Source: Bacteroidales bacterium
Lineage (GTDB): Bacteria > Bacteroidota > Bacteroidia > Bacteroidales > F082
Direction: 5' to 3'
Assembly: GCA_017508895.1 (NCBI GenBank)
Contig: JAFWRA010000010.1
Location: 1 to 45,433, forward strand
Length of the DNA stretch: 45,433 bases
Shown: positions 1 through 8,779 of the stretch, one piece after another
Layout of the letters: every line of letters begins with the position of its first letter
Position numbering within the stretch: position 1 is the stretch's first letter
Program-made: the position numbers and the translations under genes
The notes under the pieces: generated by a model
What the model saw: the letters and a program-made list of their open reading frames with translations, nothing else
What the model was told of the DNA's origin: nothing
The model's database searches: none

Positions 1-7
1 ACATAAC

Positions 8-1567
8 TCAATCATATTGAACCTTTTGCAAATAAAACACAGTACGTCGCGCCTTGGGCTGGGTGCTGTTTTGGATAATCTGTGAGCCATAGATAAGGAA
101 ACGGCTGCCATACCATGGCGCGATTTGGGCGAAGTATTCGTCTTCCACATAATCCGCCCCATGGAAGGGTTCAAGTTTCTCGCTCTGCTGGTTCATCAGC
201 GGCTGGCCAGTGCTATTGAAAGAGGTGTAGCGCAAATGATTGTGATAGGGCGAAGCCACCACCAGCTCATCGTAGCAAACGCCTTCCGACGAATGTGGGA
301 AAAGATCATAAGTCAGTTCATTCTCGAACTTCACCGACTGTTGCCATTGCAGCTTGCCGTCGCGATCGAAGGCGAGGATGATTTCGCTGAAAAAGTCGTA
401 GCCGTCGAACACGGTGTAAGTGTAGGGATAGCCGCCGTAGTAGCGGTAATAGCCATAAGTCATGCGCGTCTCGGTATGGTAATAGGGCATGAAGGCCTCG
501 GCTGCAAAGATGGTCAGGTCGCCAAAGTCGGTCAGGCGCGGCGCGAGGAACTGGAACGCGATTTCTCCCTTTGTGGGCTTTTCCTTGTTCTGGTTTTTCA
601 GGCGTTCCTCGCGCACGCGGACGCGGTCAGAGGCAGTGAGTGCCAACTCGATTTCGGGCATGTCCTTGAAGAGGTAGATATGGCTTTCGGGTATGCCTCC
701 AACGAAGCGCATCCACACCACGCCCACGCTTTCCTTGTCGAAGTTCTCCGTAATGCCTTCAAGACTGACCTTGCGTCCCGTCTCGCGCTCCAAAGTGCCG
801 ATGACGACGAGGTTTCGGCTTTCATCGAAGCGGAAGCCCATGCGACCCAAAGCGGCGTTGGGGACGTTGTCGTAACGATACGAGCCTTGCAAGTTGCCCG
901 CAGCCGAAAACACCATGAACGATGTCGACTTGAAGCGTTTTTCCTCGAACTCCTTGGCGGCCACCACGAAGCAATGCTCGTTGCGGAAACTCGCCGTTTG
1001 GAACAGCACGAAACTGGTCGAGGGCGCAGGCGTGACGGTGCGGTACTGGTTGCTCGTGAGGTCGTAGAAATAAAGGATGCCATTGCCGCCTTTGTTGTTC
1101 AAGGCGAGCATCATCGTGCCGTCGACGACCTCAACGGAAAGCGGCACCGAACGTTCGGGCCATTTGTTCCAGAAGGTCTGGTAGGCGCCGTTCACCTTGT
1201 CGAAGGAGACGACGAGGAAATCGAGGCTGTCGGCGGCTTTCTTGTTGCCATCGTTGACGAAACAGAAGGCCGCGTAACGACCGTCGCTGCCAGAATCCAT
1301 GAATTTCATTTTCTCAGGCAGGGGGATGAGGTCGCTGCGGGTCTCGTAGAGGGTGCTGTCGAGGCAGGCGAACTGCCACAGGCGGTGTTTCTCCTTGTCT
1401 GCCTTGTCGGTCTCGTAGAGCATGATGCCGTCAGCTTCGCCAAGGGTCTGGAAGTGGCAGCCCTGCTCCTTGTTCCAGCGCGGCAGCTCATAGCGCACCG
1501 GCTCCACCTGCTGGGCCGAGGCGAAACAGGAGAGGAAGAGGAATGCTATGAGGAGATGGTTTTTCAA
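8..1567 (-). CDS. Secreted protein of unknown function
   Basis: 519 residues starting at a TTG codon (1565-1567). No in-frame ATG lies near, and TTG places a good signal peptide at the very N-terminus (MKNHLLIAFLFLSCFASAQ, cut after the AQ). The mature part has no motif I recognise. It alternates short hydrophobic strands with charged turns, much like a beta-propeller or beta-sandwich, and has a Tyr-rich patch about three quarters along (YGYYRYYGGYPYTYTVFDGY). There is no T9SS tail and no membrane anchor, so it is probably periplasmic or outer-membrane associated. It is the last gene of a minus-strand group behind a T9SS cargo gene, separated by a large GC-rich inverted repeat. No function is assigned. 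The TTG start is inferred from the signal peptide. Confidence 0.75.
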   Translation of the reverse strand: MKNHLLIAFLFLSCFASAQQVEPVRYELPRWNKEQGCHFQTLGEADGIMLYETDKADKEKHRLWQFACLDSTLYETRSDLIPLPEKMKFMDSGSDGRYAAFCFVNDGNKKAADSLDFLVVSFDKVNGAYQTFWNKWPERSVPLSVEVVDGTMMLALNNKGGNGILYFYDLTSNQYRTVTPAPSTSFVLFQTASFRNEHCFVVAAKEFEEKRFKSTSFMVFSAAGNLQGSYRYDNVPNAALGRMGFRFDESRNLVVIGTLERETGRKVSLEGITENFDKESVGVVWMRFVGGIPESHIYLFKDMPEIELALTASDRVRVREERLKNQNKEKPTKGEIAFQFLAPRLTDFGDLTIFAAEAFMPYYHTETRMTYGYYRYYGGYPYTYTVFDGYDFFSEIILAFDRDGKLQWQQSVKFENELTYDLFPHSSEGVCYDELVVASPYHNHLRYTSFNSTGQPLMNQQSEKLEPFHGADYVEDEYFAQIAPWYGSRFLIYGSQIIQNSTQPKARRTVFYLQKVQYD

Positions 1568-1585
1568 ATAAAGAGTTTTTTACTC

Positions 1586-1676
1586 CCCCTTGCCCCCTCA
1601 AGAGGGGGACGCCTACCGGACGCTTGTTTTGCGCCGCTTTGCGCGTCCCCCTTTTAAGGGAAGGGCAGGGAGGATT
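1586..1676. repeat. Large GC-rich inverted repeat
   Basis: Two arms of about 30 bp face each other. The left arm (about 1590-1615) reads CCCCCTTGCCCCCTCAAGAG onward to GACGC; the right arm (about 1644-1673) runs GCGTCCCCCTTTTAAGGG to AGGGCAGGGAG. The reverse complement of the left arm matches the right with only a few differences. Each arm also contains its own small hairpin. The centre carries GACGCTTGTTTTGCGC followed by CGCTTTGCGC, a core that recurs at 3657-3682. It separates two co-directional genes and may act as a terminator or be a MITE/REP-like dispersed element. Confidence 0.7.
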
Positions 1677-1679
1677 GAA

Positions 1680-3326
1680 TCAATACTTCACAAACTTGGA
1701 GACAGCCGTGGTGCCGTCGGCGAAGCGGAAGTTGACGAAATAAACGCCATTCACCAGTTCGCTGACGTTGATTTGGGCTTGGCCGGCCATGCAGTCGGTC
1801 GTGCTCACCATGCGGCCCGTCATGTCGTAGACGCTCACTTGGGCATCGTTTTCGATGTTGAACGACACCTGCTCGCGGGCGGGGTTGGGATAGACATTAA
1901 CAGCGTTGACAGCGTTCTCGTTGACCGATGCCGTGAACTTGCCCCACACTTTCACATAGTCGATTTCCCATGAGGAAGCAGCCTCATCGTTGCTGGTATA
2001 GATGAAAGCGATATAGAAACTGCCATTGTTGACCAAATCGACCACGTTCAATGAGCCAGACTCAACCCATTCGTAGTTGCCCGTCGAATAATCGAAGGCA
2101 TCGGTGATGTCTACCCATTCGAAGTCGCTGGGGTCGCTTTGGCCGTCATAGTCGGTGGAGAGGACCACGCGCAACGGGTCGCCATCGAACTTCATGGCCG
2201 TGCTGAACTCAACAAAGATATCGGTGAAGGTCAAATCGGGGACTTGAACATAGCCAATGAGCCAGTCTTCATTCTGGTGAGCGGCGCCTTCGGCATAGCC
2301 GTTCATGTTGGCGTAGGTCGTGCCTTGATAGGAGCCTTGATGCCATTCCTGGTCGCCGTATGCATTGTAAGCCGTGAACACGCCGAGACCATCTTCGAAG
2401 TCTTCATAGAGCAGGATGTAGATATCTTCCGTCGTGGCATCAACCGTGGGATAATTGCCATCGGTCTTGTAGTCGATGTTGGCGCCGCTGTTGGTGTAGG
2501 GGAAGATGGCGAAGCGATAGGTGCTGCCGCCCTCCAAGCCGCTAAAGGTCACAGTTTGCAAGCCATAGCTCACATTCTTGGTCAGATCACCGTCACCTAC
2601 AGGAACACCATCCATAGGAACAGCGGAAGTGGCCGTCACCAGATACTTGTGAGGCAGTTGGCCGCCCTCGGAATCGTTCCAAGTGAGGGTGACGTCAGTG
2701 CCATTCACCGTTGCGGTGAAGTAGGTGGGATAGTTGCTCGGTTCCGGATCGGGTGCTGCCGTACCACCAGCCTTGTAGAAACTCACGCGCGTGTCGATGT
2801 TCGATGCTTCGGCATAGCAGCTGAACAGCGGGGCGTTGTTGGTGGTGTTGGGGTTGAAGCGCATGTTGTTGCGCTCGTTTTCGCCTTGGGCGACCACTTC
2901 AGCCGTGCCGTCGCCGTTGAAGGTGATGTTCCACTCGCCGTTGGCATCGAGCGTGGTTTGCGTCTTCAGGTGGTTGCTGCTGCTGCTGGCTGCATAGAGG
3001 TAGCCGCCTTTGGCCTCGTCGAAGAGCGTCCAAGCGCCAGCGTTGCCGCCCAAAGTGAACTCGAAAACGTCGGTTTCGCTTGTGGGGTCAGTGCCAGGAG
3101 TGACGGTTATGGACTCGCCGTTTTCGCTCACGACCACAGCATTACGGTTGTTTGACTTTTGGTAGCCCATCGCAAGGACACCGAGTTCGTCATGATGGGC
3201 CACGATGAGGTAGTTGGCTCCCGCTTCAAGTCCAGAAGCAGAGGTCACCTTCGTGTAGGTCGTTTGCGCGATGCCGCTGACCGCGAACAGCAGCATGGCC
3301 GCTAATGAGAATAAAGATTTTTTCAT
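1680..3326 (-). CDS. T9SS-secreted protein, FN3 and anchor-J-like domains
   Basis: 548 residues. The signal peptide is MKKSLFSLAAMLLFAVSGIAQ. Residues of about 22-190 form an unassigned beta-rich region. A fibronectin-III-like stretch follows near 197-290 (TYFTATVNGTDVTLTWNDSE). Next comes a concanavalin-like jelly roll of the choice-of-anchor-J type (about 300-465, LLYEDFEDGLGVFTAYN, then NEDWLIGYVQVPDL). The last 75 residues are a type A T9SS sorting domain (VYPNPAREQVSFNI, VYDMTGRMV, NGVYFVNF, SKFVKY). The protein should therefore be exported by Sec, moved out by T9SS, and anchored to the surface or released. No catalytic residues are recognisable, so an adhesive or carbohydrate-binding role is only a guess. 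It lies 29 bp behind nfu, so co-transcription is possible. Confidence 0.88.
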   Translation of the reverse strand: MKKSLFSLAAMLLFAVSGIAQTTYTKVTSASGLEAGANYLIVAHHDELGVLAMGYQKSNNRNAVVVSENGESITVTPGTDPTSETDVFEFTLGGNAGAWTLFDEAKGGYLYAASSSSNHLKTQTTLDANGEWNITFNGDGTAEVVAQGENERNNMRFNPNTTNNAPLFSCYAEASNIDTRVSFYKAGGTAAPDPEPSNYPTYFTATVNGTDVTLTWNDSEGGQLPHKYLVTATSAVPMDGVPVGDGDLTKNVSYGLQTVTFSGLEGGSTYRFAIFPYTNSGANIDYKTDGNYPTVDATTEDIYILLYEDFEDGLGVFTAYNAYGDQEWHQGSYQGTTYANMNGYAEGAAHQNEDWLIGYVQVPDLTFTDIFVEFSTAMKFDGDPLRVVLSTDYDGQSDPSDFEWVDITDAFDYSTGNYEWVESGSLNVVDLVNNGSFYIAFIYTSNDEAASSWEIDYVKVWGKFTASVNENAVNAVNVYPNPAREQVSFNIENDAQVSVYDMTGRMVSTTDCMAGQAQINVSELVNGVYFVNFRFADGTTAVSKFVKY

Positions 3327-3355
3327 TTTCGATTGATTTTATGTTAGACAATAAG

Positions 3356-3607
3356 TTATAAATCCAGTGTTTCGACTTGTTCCACCGACTTGATTTCGGG
3401 GATGACCTTCTTCATCACGGACTCGATGCCGTTTTTGAGGGTCATCTTGCTATGCGGGCAGTTGCCGCAAGCACCGGTGAGTTCGACGATGACGGTGTTG
3501 TCGTCGGTGAGTTCCACGAAGTTGACGTCGCCGCCGTCCTGCTGGAGGTAGGGGCGCACTTGTTCGAGGACGTTTTTGACTTTTCTGAGGATGGTTTCTT
3601 TATCCAT
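3356..3607 (-). CDS. nfu: NifU C-terminal-domain Fe-S scaffold/carrier
   Basis: 83 residues from ATG at 3605-3607. A GTG six codons upstream also opens the frame but lies inside the flanking inverted repeat, so the ATG is preferred. The protein is a stand-alone NifU C-terminal domain: VRPYLQQDGGDVNFVEL, then GACGNCPHSKMTLKNGIE. The CxxC pair (CGNC) holds a labile [4Fe-4S] cluster between two subunits, which the family passes to apo-proteins in the cytoplasm. The length is normal for single-domain Nfu proteins. The next gene upstream on the same strand is mrp, another Fe-S carrier, which supports a joint role in cluster delivery. Confidence 0.93.
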   Translation of the reverse strand: MDKETILRKVKNVLEQVRPYLQQDGGDVNFVELTDDNTVIVELTGACGNCPHSKMTLKNGIESVMKKVIPEIKSVEQVETLDL

Positions 3608-3622
3608 ATCTTTTTCTTTTCT

Positions 3623-3709
3623 CACACAGAATCCGCTGAAATCGCTGAACCTGCCAGACGCTTAGTTTTCGTCGCTTTGCGCTTCACATAATTCAGCGAA
3701 TTCTGCGTG
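3623..3709. repeat. Inverted repeat with shared internal core
   Basis: The left arm CACACAGAATCCGCTGAA (3623-3640) and right arm TTCAGCGAATTCTGCGTG (3692-3709) are inverted copies with two differences in 18. Between them GACGCTTAGTTTTCG (3657-3671) and CGCTTTGCGC (3673-3682) match the centre of the 1586-1676 repeat at 22 of 26 positions. The same arms recur at 29072-29129. It sits between mrp and nfu, so it would lie in the nfu leader or behave as a terminator or processing hairpin. Confidence 0.72.
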
Positions 3710-3715
3710 CAAACA

Positions 3716-4738
3716 TCATTTCATATTTATTATATCGTGTGCAATCTTGTCGAAGGCCTTAGTGACTGGCGAGTCGGCATCCAAGGCAAGCGGGACACCA
3801 GCATCACCACACTCGGCAATCTTTTCCGTAATCGGTATCTGTCCGAGGAGCGGCACACCCAATTGCTCGGCAAACGCTTTGCCCGTTTCCTTGCCGAAGA
3901 TGTAGTATTTCTTCTCAGGCATGTCGGAAGGTGTAAAGTAGGCCATATTTTCCACTAAGCCATAGAGCGGGATTTGCAAGGCCTCTTCCTTGAACATCAT
4001 GGCAGCGCGAAGCACATCGGCAAAGGCTACCTTCTGAGGTGTAGTCACAATGAGGGCACCCGACACGTTATATTGCTGGGCCAAAGTCAGTTGGATGTCG
4101 CCCGTTCCAGGAGGCATGTCGACTACCATCCAGTCCAACTCGCCCCAAAGGGTGTCGTTCATCAGTTGGTTCAAAGCACTAGTAGCCATGGGTCCACGCC
4201 AGATAAGCGGTCGGTCGGCATCGACGAAATAGCCGATACTCAACAACTTGATACCATATTTCTCAATCGGCAGCATCACCGTCTTGCCGTCTTTCTCGAA
4301 AGCGGCTGGACGCTCGTTTTCGGTGCCGAACATCATCGGGACGGAAGGGCCGTAGATGTCAGCATCAATCAAGCCCACACGCTGGTTGGCACGCGCCAAG
4401 GCGATGGCCAAGTTGGCCGCCACCGTCGACTTGCCGACGCCACCCTTGCCCGAAGCCACAGCGATGATGTGCTTCACCTTCGAAAGGGCTGTTTTTTCCT
4501 CCACCACCTTGATTTCTATATCAATGTCTTCACCGAAAACCTCGGTCAGGGTACGCTTGGCACCGTTCACCAAGATGTCGTTTTTCGGGTCGTTGGCATG
4601 TTCCATGACGAGGTCGAAACGGATGGCATTATCCTTAACCATCAGGTTTTCAACCATATTCAACGCGACGATATTGTCCCCCTTGGGGAAATAGATGACG
4701 TCCTTCAGGACTTCCTGTACATTTTCTTTATTTAGCAT
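3716..4738 (-). CDS. mrp: Mrp/NBP35-family P-loop ATPase, Fe-S cluster carrier
   Basis: 340 residues. An N-terminal MIP18/DUF59-type domain (about 1-95) is followed by the ParA/MinD-like ATPase with the deviant Walker A GKGGVGKSTVAANLAIALA at about residues 96-114. Further family signatures are DADIYGPSVPMMFG, the switch region DMPPGTGDIQLTLAQ, and VENMAYFTP. The C-terminal CxxC seen in enterobacterial ApbC is absent; the TPSDMPEKKYYIFG segment in its place is, as far as I recall, usual for Bacteroidota homologues. Family members bind and transfer [4Fe-4S] clusters in the cytoplasm. A -7 box (TACCTTTGC) lies 20 bp before the ATG, and nfu follows downstream. Confidence 0.93.
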   Translation of the reverse strand: MLNKENVQEVLKDVIYFPKGDNIVALNMVENLMVKDNAIRFDLVMEHANDPKNDILVNGAKRTLTEVFGEDIDIEIKVVEEKTALSKVKHIIAVASGKGGVGKSTVAANLAIALARANQRVGLIDADIYGPSVPMMFGTENERPAAFEKDGKTVMLPIEKYGIKLLSIGYFVDADRPLIWRGPMATSALNQLMNDTLWGELDWMVVDMPPGTGDIQLTLAQQYNVSGALIVTTPQKVAFADVLRAAMMFKEEALQIPLYGLVENMAYFTPSDMPEKKYYIFGKETGKAFAEQLGVPLLGQIPITEKIAECGDAGVPLALDADSPVTKAFDKIAHDIINMK

Positions 4739-4758
4739 GATTTTAAATAATTATCGCT

Positions 4759-4767
4759 GCAAAGGTA
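4759..4767 (-). promoter_or_regulatory. -7 promoter box for mrp
   Basis: TACCTTTGC on the minus strand fits the Bacteroidota TAnnTTTG -7 consensus, about 20 bp before the mrp ATG. Upstream (4780-4802) lie imperfect tandem copies of an AACTCTC-like heptamer that fill the space up to the preceding stop codon. Confidence 0.7.
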
Positions 4768-4809
4768 AGAAATAGTTTAGAGTTGAGGGTTGAGAGTTGA
4801 GAGTTTTTT

Positions 4810-7347
4810 CTAACGCTCAACAGCAATGTGCTTTGAGAAGACTCCATTTTCTGTCTTGACGCGCAGTAGATAGAGCCCTTCGGTCACATTTTGCAAATCA
4901 ACCGTCGTTTGGTTCCCTACGCACACCTTCTGCATCACACACTGTCCCAAAGTGTTGTAAAGCAACACCTCTGACATACCCTCTGCTTCAATGGTGATCA
5001 GGTTTTTGGTCGGGTTAGGATAGACTTCCACTTGTGCCTCGTTTTCTTCCATGCCCGTAGGCGAATAATAGAAATGCAATTCAAACACATTATCGTAATA
5101 ATGACGGTTAGCAGGTGCAGAAGTGCAGTCCAAATCGCCATAATAGGCATAGAGACGATAGTAATAGTCGCCTTCCTGACCCACACCGTTGTCAGTAAAA
5201 GTGACAGCAGAAGCGTTCAACAACTTGATACGGCGGAATTCATCATCACCGTCTTTTCTGTACAAGTAATAGCCCGAAAGTCCATCGTGCGGCTGCGGTG
5301 CTTCCCACATCAGCTTGGCTTTGTAATTGTTCGTCAATTCAAAATCAAGATTGCGTGGTGGATAACAAGGACCTGCTGTGGCACACGATTCGTTGGAAGT
5401 TTCACCATTCTCACCACCTTCGCAGAGAACGGCCACACGGTAACAATGACCACCCATAGCAACATTTTCATCAAGGAAGGCTGTGCCTTCTTGGATAAGA
5501 CGATACAGTAAACCATCACGGTAGATATTGTAACCATAGCCAGGGTTCTCGACGGCATCCCAAGTGAGCAGGATGGCGTCGTCTTGAGCCGTCGCTACCA
5601 AATTGCCAGGTGTACCGCACGAAAGGTCACCACCACAAGTATTATTGGTTTCAAAGAAAACACCTGGCAGCATGTCATTGGAGGAACCTGAGAACGAATA
5701 CACCGTATTATTGTCGGAGTCATTAATGACAAAAGCCATAGTGTTAACCGTTTGTCCAGGTGCGGTCCATCCAAAACTGAGCCTACCCAAAGGCAAAGCT
5801 GGCTCAACGGAAACGGTAGCCGATGAAGTCATCGTGTAACTGTCAAGCTTCTGTCCAGCCATATTGTACACATTGATGCAGCCTCCTTGCCATCCTTGGA
5901 ACGAATTGGTCGTCATGATAATCTTCCACTGACAGGTAGGACCGACCAACACCTTCATCACATTGGCGTGTTTTCCGACGCGTTCATTGGCCACGGCATA
6001 TACTGCATAATGGTAAACATCATAGCGCGGCACATCGGCATCTTCAATTTCCATGGCTGCACCAGGGACGACATCAGTCAAAGTCGCAACAATTTCATTG
6101 TCGCGAAGCACCACAACTTGCTCTATGGCATTCAAAGGCGTGCCGTCAAGGGTAGTTGTTGGATTCGTCCAACTGAGATGCACTTTCAAATCGGTGTCGG
6201 AAGTGGGAACTGCCGTGAAATCGGTCGGCAGGGAAGGCGTTTGGTTGTAGACCCAAGCGGGGACAAAGTTGAACATGGCATCGGCGGGATGTGTGTAAGG
6301 CGCATCATCGATGAGATACCAGCCATCGGAGCTACCGCCCCAACCCAGATTGAAGTGGAACATATCGTTGTCGTCGTAGCCATCGCAAACGAAAGCATGG
6401 CAACCATCATTTTCACAGCCGCCGTAATACATCGGCCAACCCATGTCGAACTGCTCGCGCACCATGGTCTTCCAAATCTCGGTTTCAAAGTCGTTGCGTG
6501 AGAGTTGCACGTTGGCATCACAATAGTCGAAATAGGTATGCATAACGCTTGGGATGGTGCCCGAACCGCCACCGCTACCGTCGGGACCATAACCCATATC
6601 AATGGTCACGCCGCAATGGAAGCACAAGGTGCCAGTGGCGAGTTTCTCAGCCTCGGAGGAATTGCTGTTCAACGTATTGGGCATATTGTCCCAATCATAT
6701 TCGGTGTTGCCGAAGTCCGCACAAATCTCGCCATAATCCTCATGAATGTAACAATGGCTACCGTTGCCTTTGGAGGGATAAGCCCAAAAACGCATCAACT
6801 GCGACATCGCCGTGGCGAGACAACCCACGTAGGTGTGTCCGCCCGAACCAGCAGGGTCTTCTGGGCAGCAATAGTTGTAAGGATAATCTTGGTTCCATTG
6901 GGTCTGGCAGAAATAGCCTGTGCCACGACCGCCATGACGCGAGATGAGACGTCCATGCTGAAGCACAGAATTCCATTCCGCAGCCACATCGGGAGTAGCG
7001 ACCGCATGACGCAATTGCAGCATACACTCAGCCACGCCATCCAAATAATACGCCAACGCGGGCGGTATATTGGAAGCATCAAAAGCCGACTGGTCAGAGT
7101 AACCAATAACAGGACGGTGCGCATCGTCGCCCGCAATGATGACGAAGGCATGGTCGCCCACATTGAACACAAAGAACGTCTCATCCTGACCTGTATAAAC
7201 GAGTTGCGGCAGGGCGCGTTCCATAGCAAATTGCGTTGTGGCGAATTTCTGAGCCGCAGTCAAGGCTAGACTGCGGTCAATGGGTTTGGCTTGAAGATTC
7301 ATTATGCTGAAAATCAGCACAAAAAGAGATAAGAAAAGCTTTTTCAT
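4810..7347 (-). CDS. C10 (streptopain-like) cysteine protease, T9SS-exported
   Basis: 845 residues from ATG at 7345-7347; a TTG three codons upstream is the alternative. The signal peptide is MKKLFLSLFVLIFSIMNLQA. Residues 21-135 resemble the Spi_C10 inhibitory propeptide. The peptidase domain (about 140-365) has the catalytic Cys176 in GGHTYVGCLATAMSQ and His317 in GCHAFVCDGYDD, followed by FHFNLGWGGSSDGWY, all typical of SpeB/interpain enzymes. Three FN3-like modules come next (starts near 374, 590 and 680). The last 75 residues are a T9SS sorting tail (VYPNPTKNLITIEA, GLYLLRV). It should be a surface or secreted protease activated by propeptide removal, serving protein degradation. A -7 box sits just upstream. 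Confidence 0.93.
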   Translation of the reverse strand: MKKLFLSLFVLIFSIMNLQAKPIDRSLALTAAQKFATTQFAMERALPQLVYTGQDETFFVFNVGDHAFVIIAGDDAHRPVIGYSDQSAFDASNIPPALAYYLDGVAECMLQLRHAVATPDVAAEWNSVLQHGRLISRHGGRGTGYFCQTQWNQDYPYNYCCPEDPAGSGGHTYVGCLATAMSQLMRFWAYPSKGNGSHCYIHEDYGEICADFGNTEYDWDNMPNTLNSNSSEAEKLATGTLCFHCGVTIDMGYGPDGSGGGSGTIPSVMHTYFDYCDANVQLSRNDFETEIWKTMVREQFDMGWPMYYGGCENDGCHAFVCDGYDDNDMFHFNLGWGGSSDGWYLIDDAPYTHPADAMFNFVPAWVYNQTPSLPTDFTAVPTSDTDLKVHLSWTNPTTTLDGTPLNAIEQVVVLRDNEIVATLTDVVPGAAMEIEDADVPRYDVYHYAVYAVANERVGKHANVMKVLVGPTCQWKIIMTTNSFQGWQGGCINVYNMAGQKLDSYTMTSSATVSVEPALPLGRLSFGWTAPGQTVNTMAFVINDSDNNTVYSFSGSSNDMLPGVFFETNNTCGGDLSCGTPGNLVATAQDDAILLTWDAVENPGYGYNIYRDGLLYRLIQEGTAFLDENVAMGGHCYRVAVLCEGGENGETSNESCATAGPCYPPRNLDFELTNNYKAKLMWEAPQPHDGLSGYYLYRKDGDDEFRRIKLLNASAVTFTDNGVGQEGDYYYRLYAYYGDLDCTSAPANRHYYDNVFELHFYYSPTGMEENEAQVEVYPNPTKNLITIEAEGMSEVLLYNTLGQCVMQKVCVGNQTTVDLQNVTEGLYLLRVKTENGVFSKHIAVER

Positions 7348-7371
7348 TTCAGACAATGTTTCAATTTGCCT

Positions 7372-7380
7372 GCAAATGTA
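7372..7380 (-). promoter_or_regulatory. -7 promoter box for the C10 protease
   Basis: TACATTTGC on the minus strand matches TAnnTTTG, about 24 bp before the ATG. It lies four bases from the stop codon of the upstream hydrolase gene, so the protease can be expressed separately from that operon. Confidence 0.65.
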
Positions 7381-7383
7381 GCA

Positions 7384-8067
7384 TTATTTTCTTAAAAATA
7401 AATCCACCACCTTATTAAATGCTTCCGCATTCTTGTTCGCCACAAAATGATCGCCTTCGATGATGTTCATCTGCGCATTAGGCAAACTCTTGTAAATAAG
7501 CCTTGTATGCGATTCCTTAATCATGTCTTTGGTGCCAGCTACTACCAAGACAGGCATGGTCAGGCGAGCCAATTCGGCTGGCTCGATGTGGGGCTCGTTC
7601 ACCATCAGGCCGAGCATCTCAGCGTTTCGTTTGGCTTGCTCAGATTTCCCGGAAAACAACTTTGCAATACGATAGCCGAGTTCGATAGGCCATTGATACA
7701 AAGGCTTCACACCACTTGGGAAAAGGTTGGCACCGTCCACAATCATCTTGTCGACCCGCTCTGGATACTTCAATGCAAAAGTCAAGGCGATGTTGCCACC
7801 ATCAGAGAATCCGAGGAGGATGGCTTTTCCGATGCCTTTCTCGTCCATGAAATCGTGTAAATCCTCAGCAAATTGCTTTATCGTGAACGGTTTTTCTCCT
7901 CTCGGTGATTGGCCATGACCACGAGTATCCAAAGCGATGACATGGTATTGTTTTGAAAAATACGCGATTTGGTGCTCAAAGTAATCGCAACTCTCGCCAT
8001 TGCCGTGTAACAGAATCATGGGTTGGCCTTGGCCTAGTTCGACATAGTGAAGTTGGATTTCAGTCAT
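7384..8067 (-). CDS. Alpha/beta hydrolase
   Basis: 227 residues, cytoplasmic, with no signal peptide. The fold is shown by the oxyanion motif LLHGNG (19-24), LDTRGHGQS (46-54), the nucleophile elbow GFSDGG with Ser88, Asp181 in VVAGTKDMIKE and His207 in EGDHFV, giving a complete Ser-Asp-His triad. The family includes esterases, lipases and C-C hydrolases, and the substrate cannot be read from the sequence. Its ATGACTGA start overlaps the end of the AlkD gene by 8 bp, so translation is probably coupled. It is the last gene of a four-gene operon that begins with an AbrB-like regulator. Confidence 0.9.
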   Translation of the reverse strand: MTEIQLHYVELGQGQPMILLHGNGESCDYFEHQIAYFSKQYHVIALDTRGHGQSPRGEKPFTIKQFAEDLHDFMDEKGIGKAILLGFSDGGNIALTFALKYPERVDKMIVDGANLFPSGVKPLYQWPIELGYRIAKLFSGKSEQAKRNAEMLGLMVNEPHIEPAELARLTMPVLVVAGTKDMIKESHTRLIYKSLPNAQMNIIEGDHFVANKNAEAFNKVVDLFLRK

Positions 8068-8779
8068 GGCTCATGTATTTTTGGCGTTCCTCGGTTGTGA
8101 ATTTCTCAATGGCATACCGCAACATGGTGCGAGGCATGGTTGTATATCGCTTCGACAACCAATCTTTCAGGCGTTGCTCATCGCGCTTGCCCGCTTCGCG
8201 AAGGAGCCAGCCAACGGCCTTCTGCAAGAGGTCGTGCAAAGGTTGTGGCTTTTCTAAAAAGATGTCAGCGATGGCATAAGTGTCATCCACTTGCCCATGG
8301 CGTATAAACTGCATGGTGCTCACCATGCCGATGCGTTGCTCCCATATCGTCTTGCCATCCTGGGCAAGGTCGTAGAGCAAAGCTCTGTCCTTGTCCAAAA
8401 GCCAGGTTCCAAGCAATTCGTAACAGGAGAGGTCGACCAAATCCCAGTTGTTGATGAACTCAGTATGCGTCAAATAGAAGTCAATGCATTGTTGCTGCAA
8501 GGTTTTGTCTTTCTTGGCGCGCTTGAAGATTTGCACCAAAGTCAACAAAGCGGCCAAACGGATTTCGTGATATTCGGAACAGATGCAGGTTTCCAAATCC
8601 TCAAACGAGGTCTCTTGCCAGCATTGCTGCACCACGTCGCGGGTAGTCGGCACTTTAATTCCAAGGAACTTGTCGCCTTCGCCGTATTGTCCCTTCCCCG
8701 TCTTGAAGAAACGCGACAGGTTGACAGCTTGCTCCGCATCTTGTCGGGCGAGAATTTCATTATAAAGTTTACAACTCAT
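8060..8779 (-). CDS. AlkD-type DNA-alkylation repair glycosylase
   Basis: 239 residues of all-helical HEAT-like repeats (PF08713 type). The DNA-facing residues known from Bacillus AlkD (Trp109, Asp113, Trp187) have equivalents with nearly the same spacing: Trp112 and Asp116 in INNWDLVDLS, and Trp191 in KAVGWLLREAGKRD. AlkD enzymes remove positively charged alkyl purines such as N3- and N7-alkylated bases without flipping the base. Further family hallmarks are FLGIKVPTTRDVV near the N-terminus and TMPRTMLRYAIEKF near the C-terminus. It overlaps the acyltransferase by ATGA upstream and the hydrolase by 8 bp downstream. No alkylation-responsive operator is visible. Confidence 0.92.
   Translation of the reverse strand: MSCKLYNEILARQDAEQAVNLSRFFKTGKGQYGEGDKFLGIKVPTTRDVVQQCWQETSFEDLETCICSEYHEIRLAALLTLVQIFKRAKKDKTLQQQCIDFYLTHTEFINNWDLVDLSCYELLGTWLLDKDRALLYDLAQDGKTIWEQRIGMVSTMQFIRHGQVDDTYAIADIFLEKPQPLHDLLQKAVGWLLREAGKRDEQRLKDWLSKRYTTMPRTMLRYAIEKFTTEERQKYMSHD

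Noticed and set aside
125..1657. A 510-codon open frame on the plus strand
   Set aside because: It is antisense to the secreted protein at 8-1567, which has a signal peptide and normal composition. The frame is open because of the high GC and codon bias of the real gene; its product is a His/Val/Ala-rich string without any motif.
2139..3155. A 338-codon open frame on the plus strand
   Set aside because: Antisense to the T9SS cargo gene, which has a clear signal peptide and sorting tail.
3608..3625. GTG start giving Nfu six extra residues
   Set aside because: The GTG belongs to the arm of the inverted repeat, and the ATG gives the normal family N-terminus.
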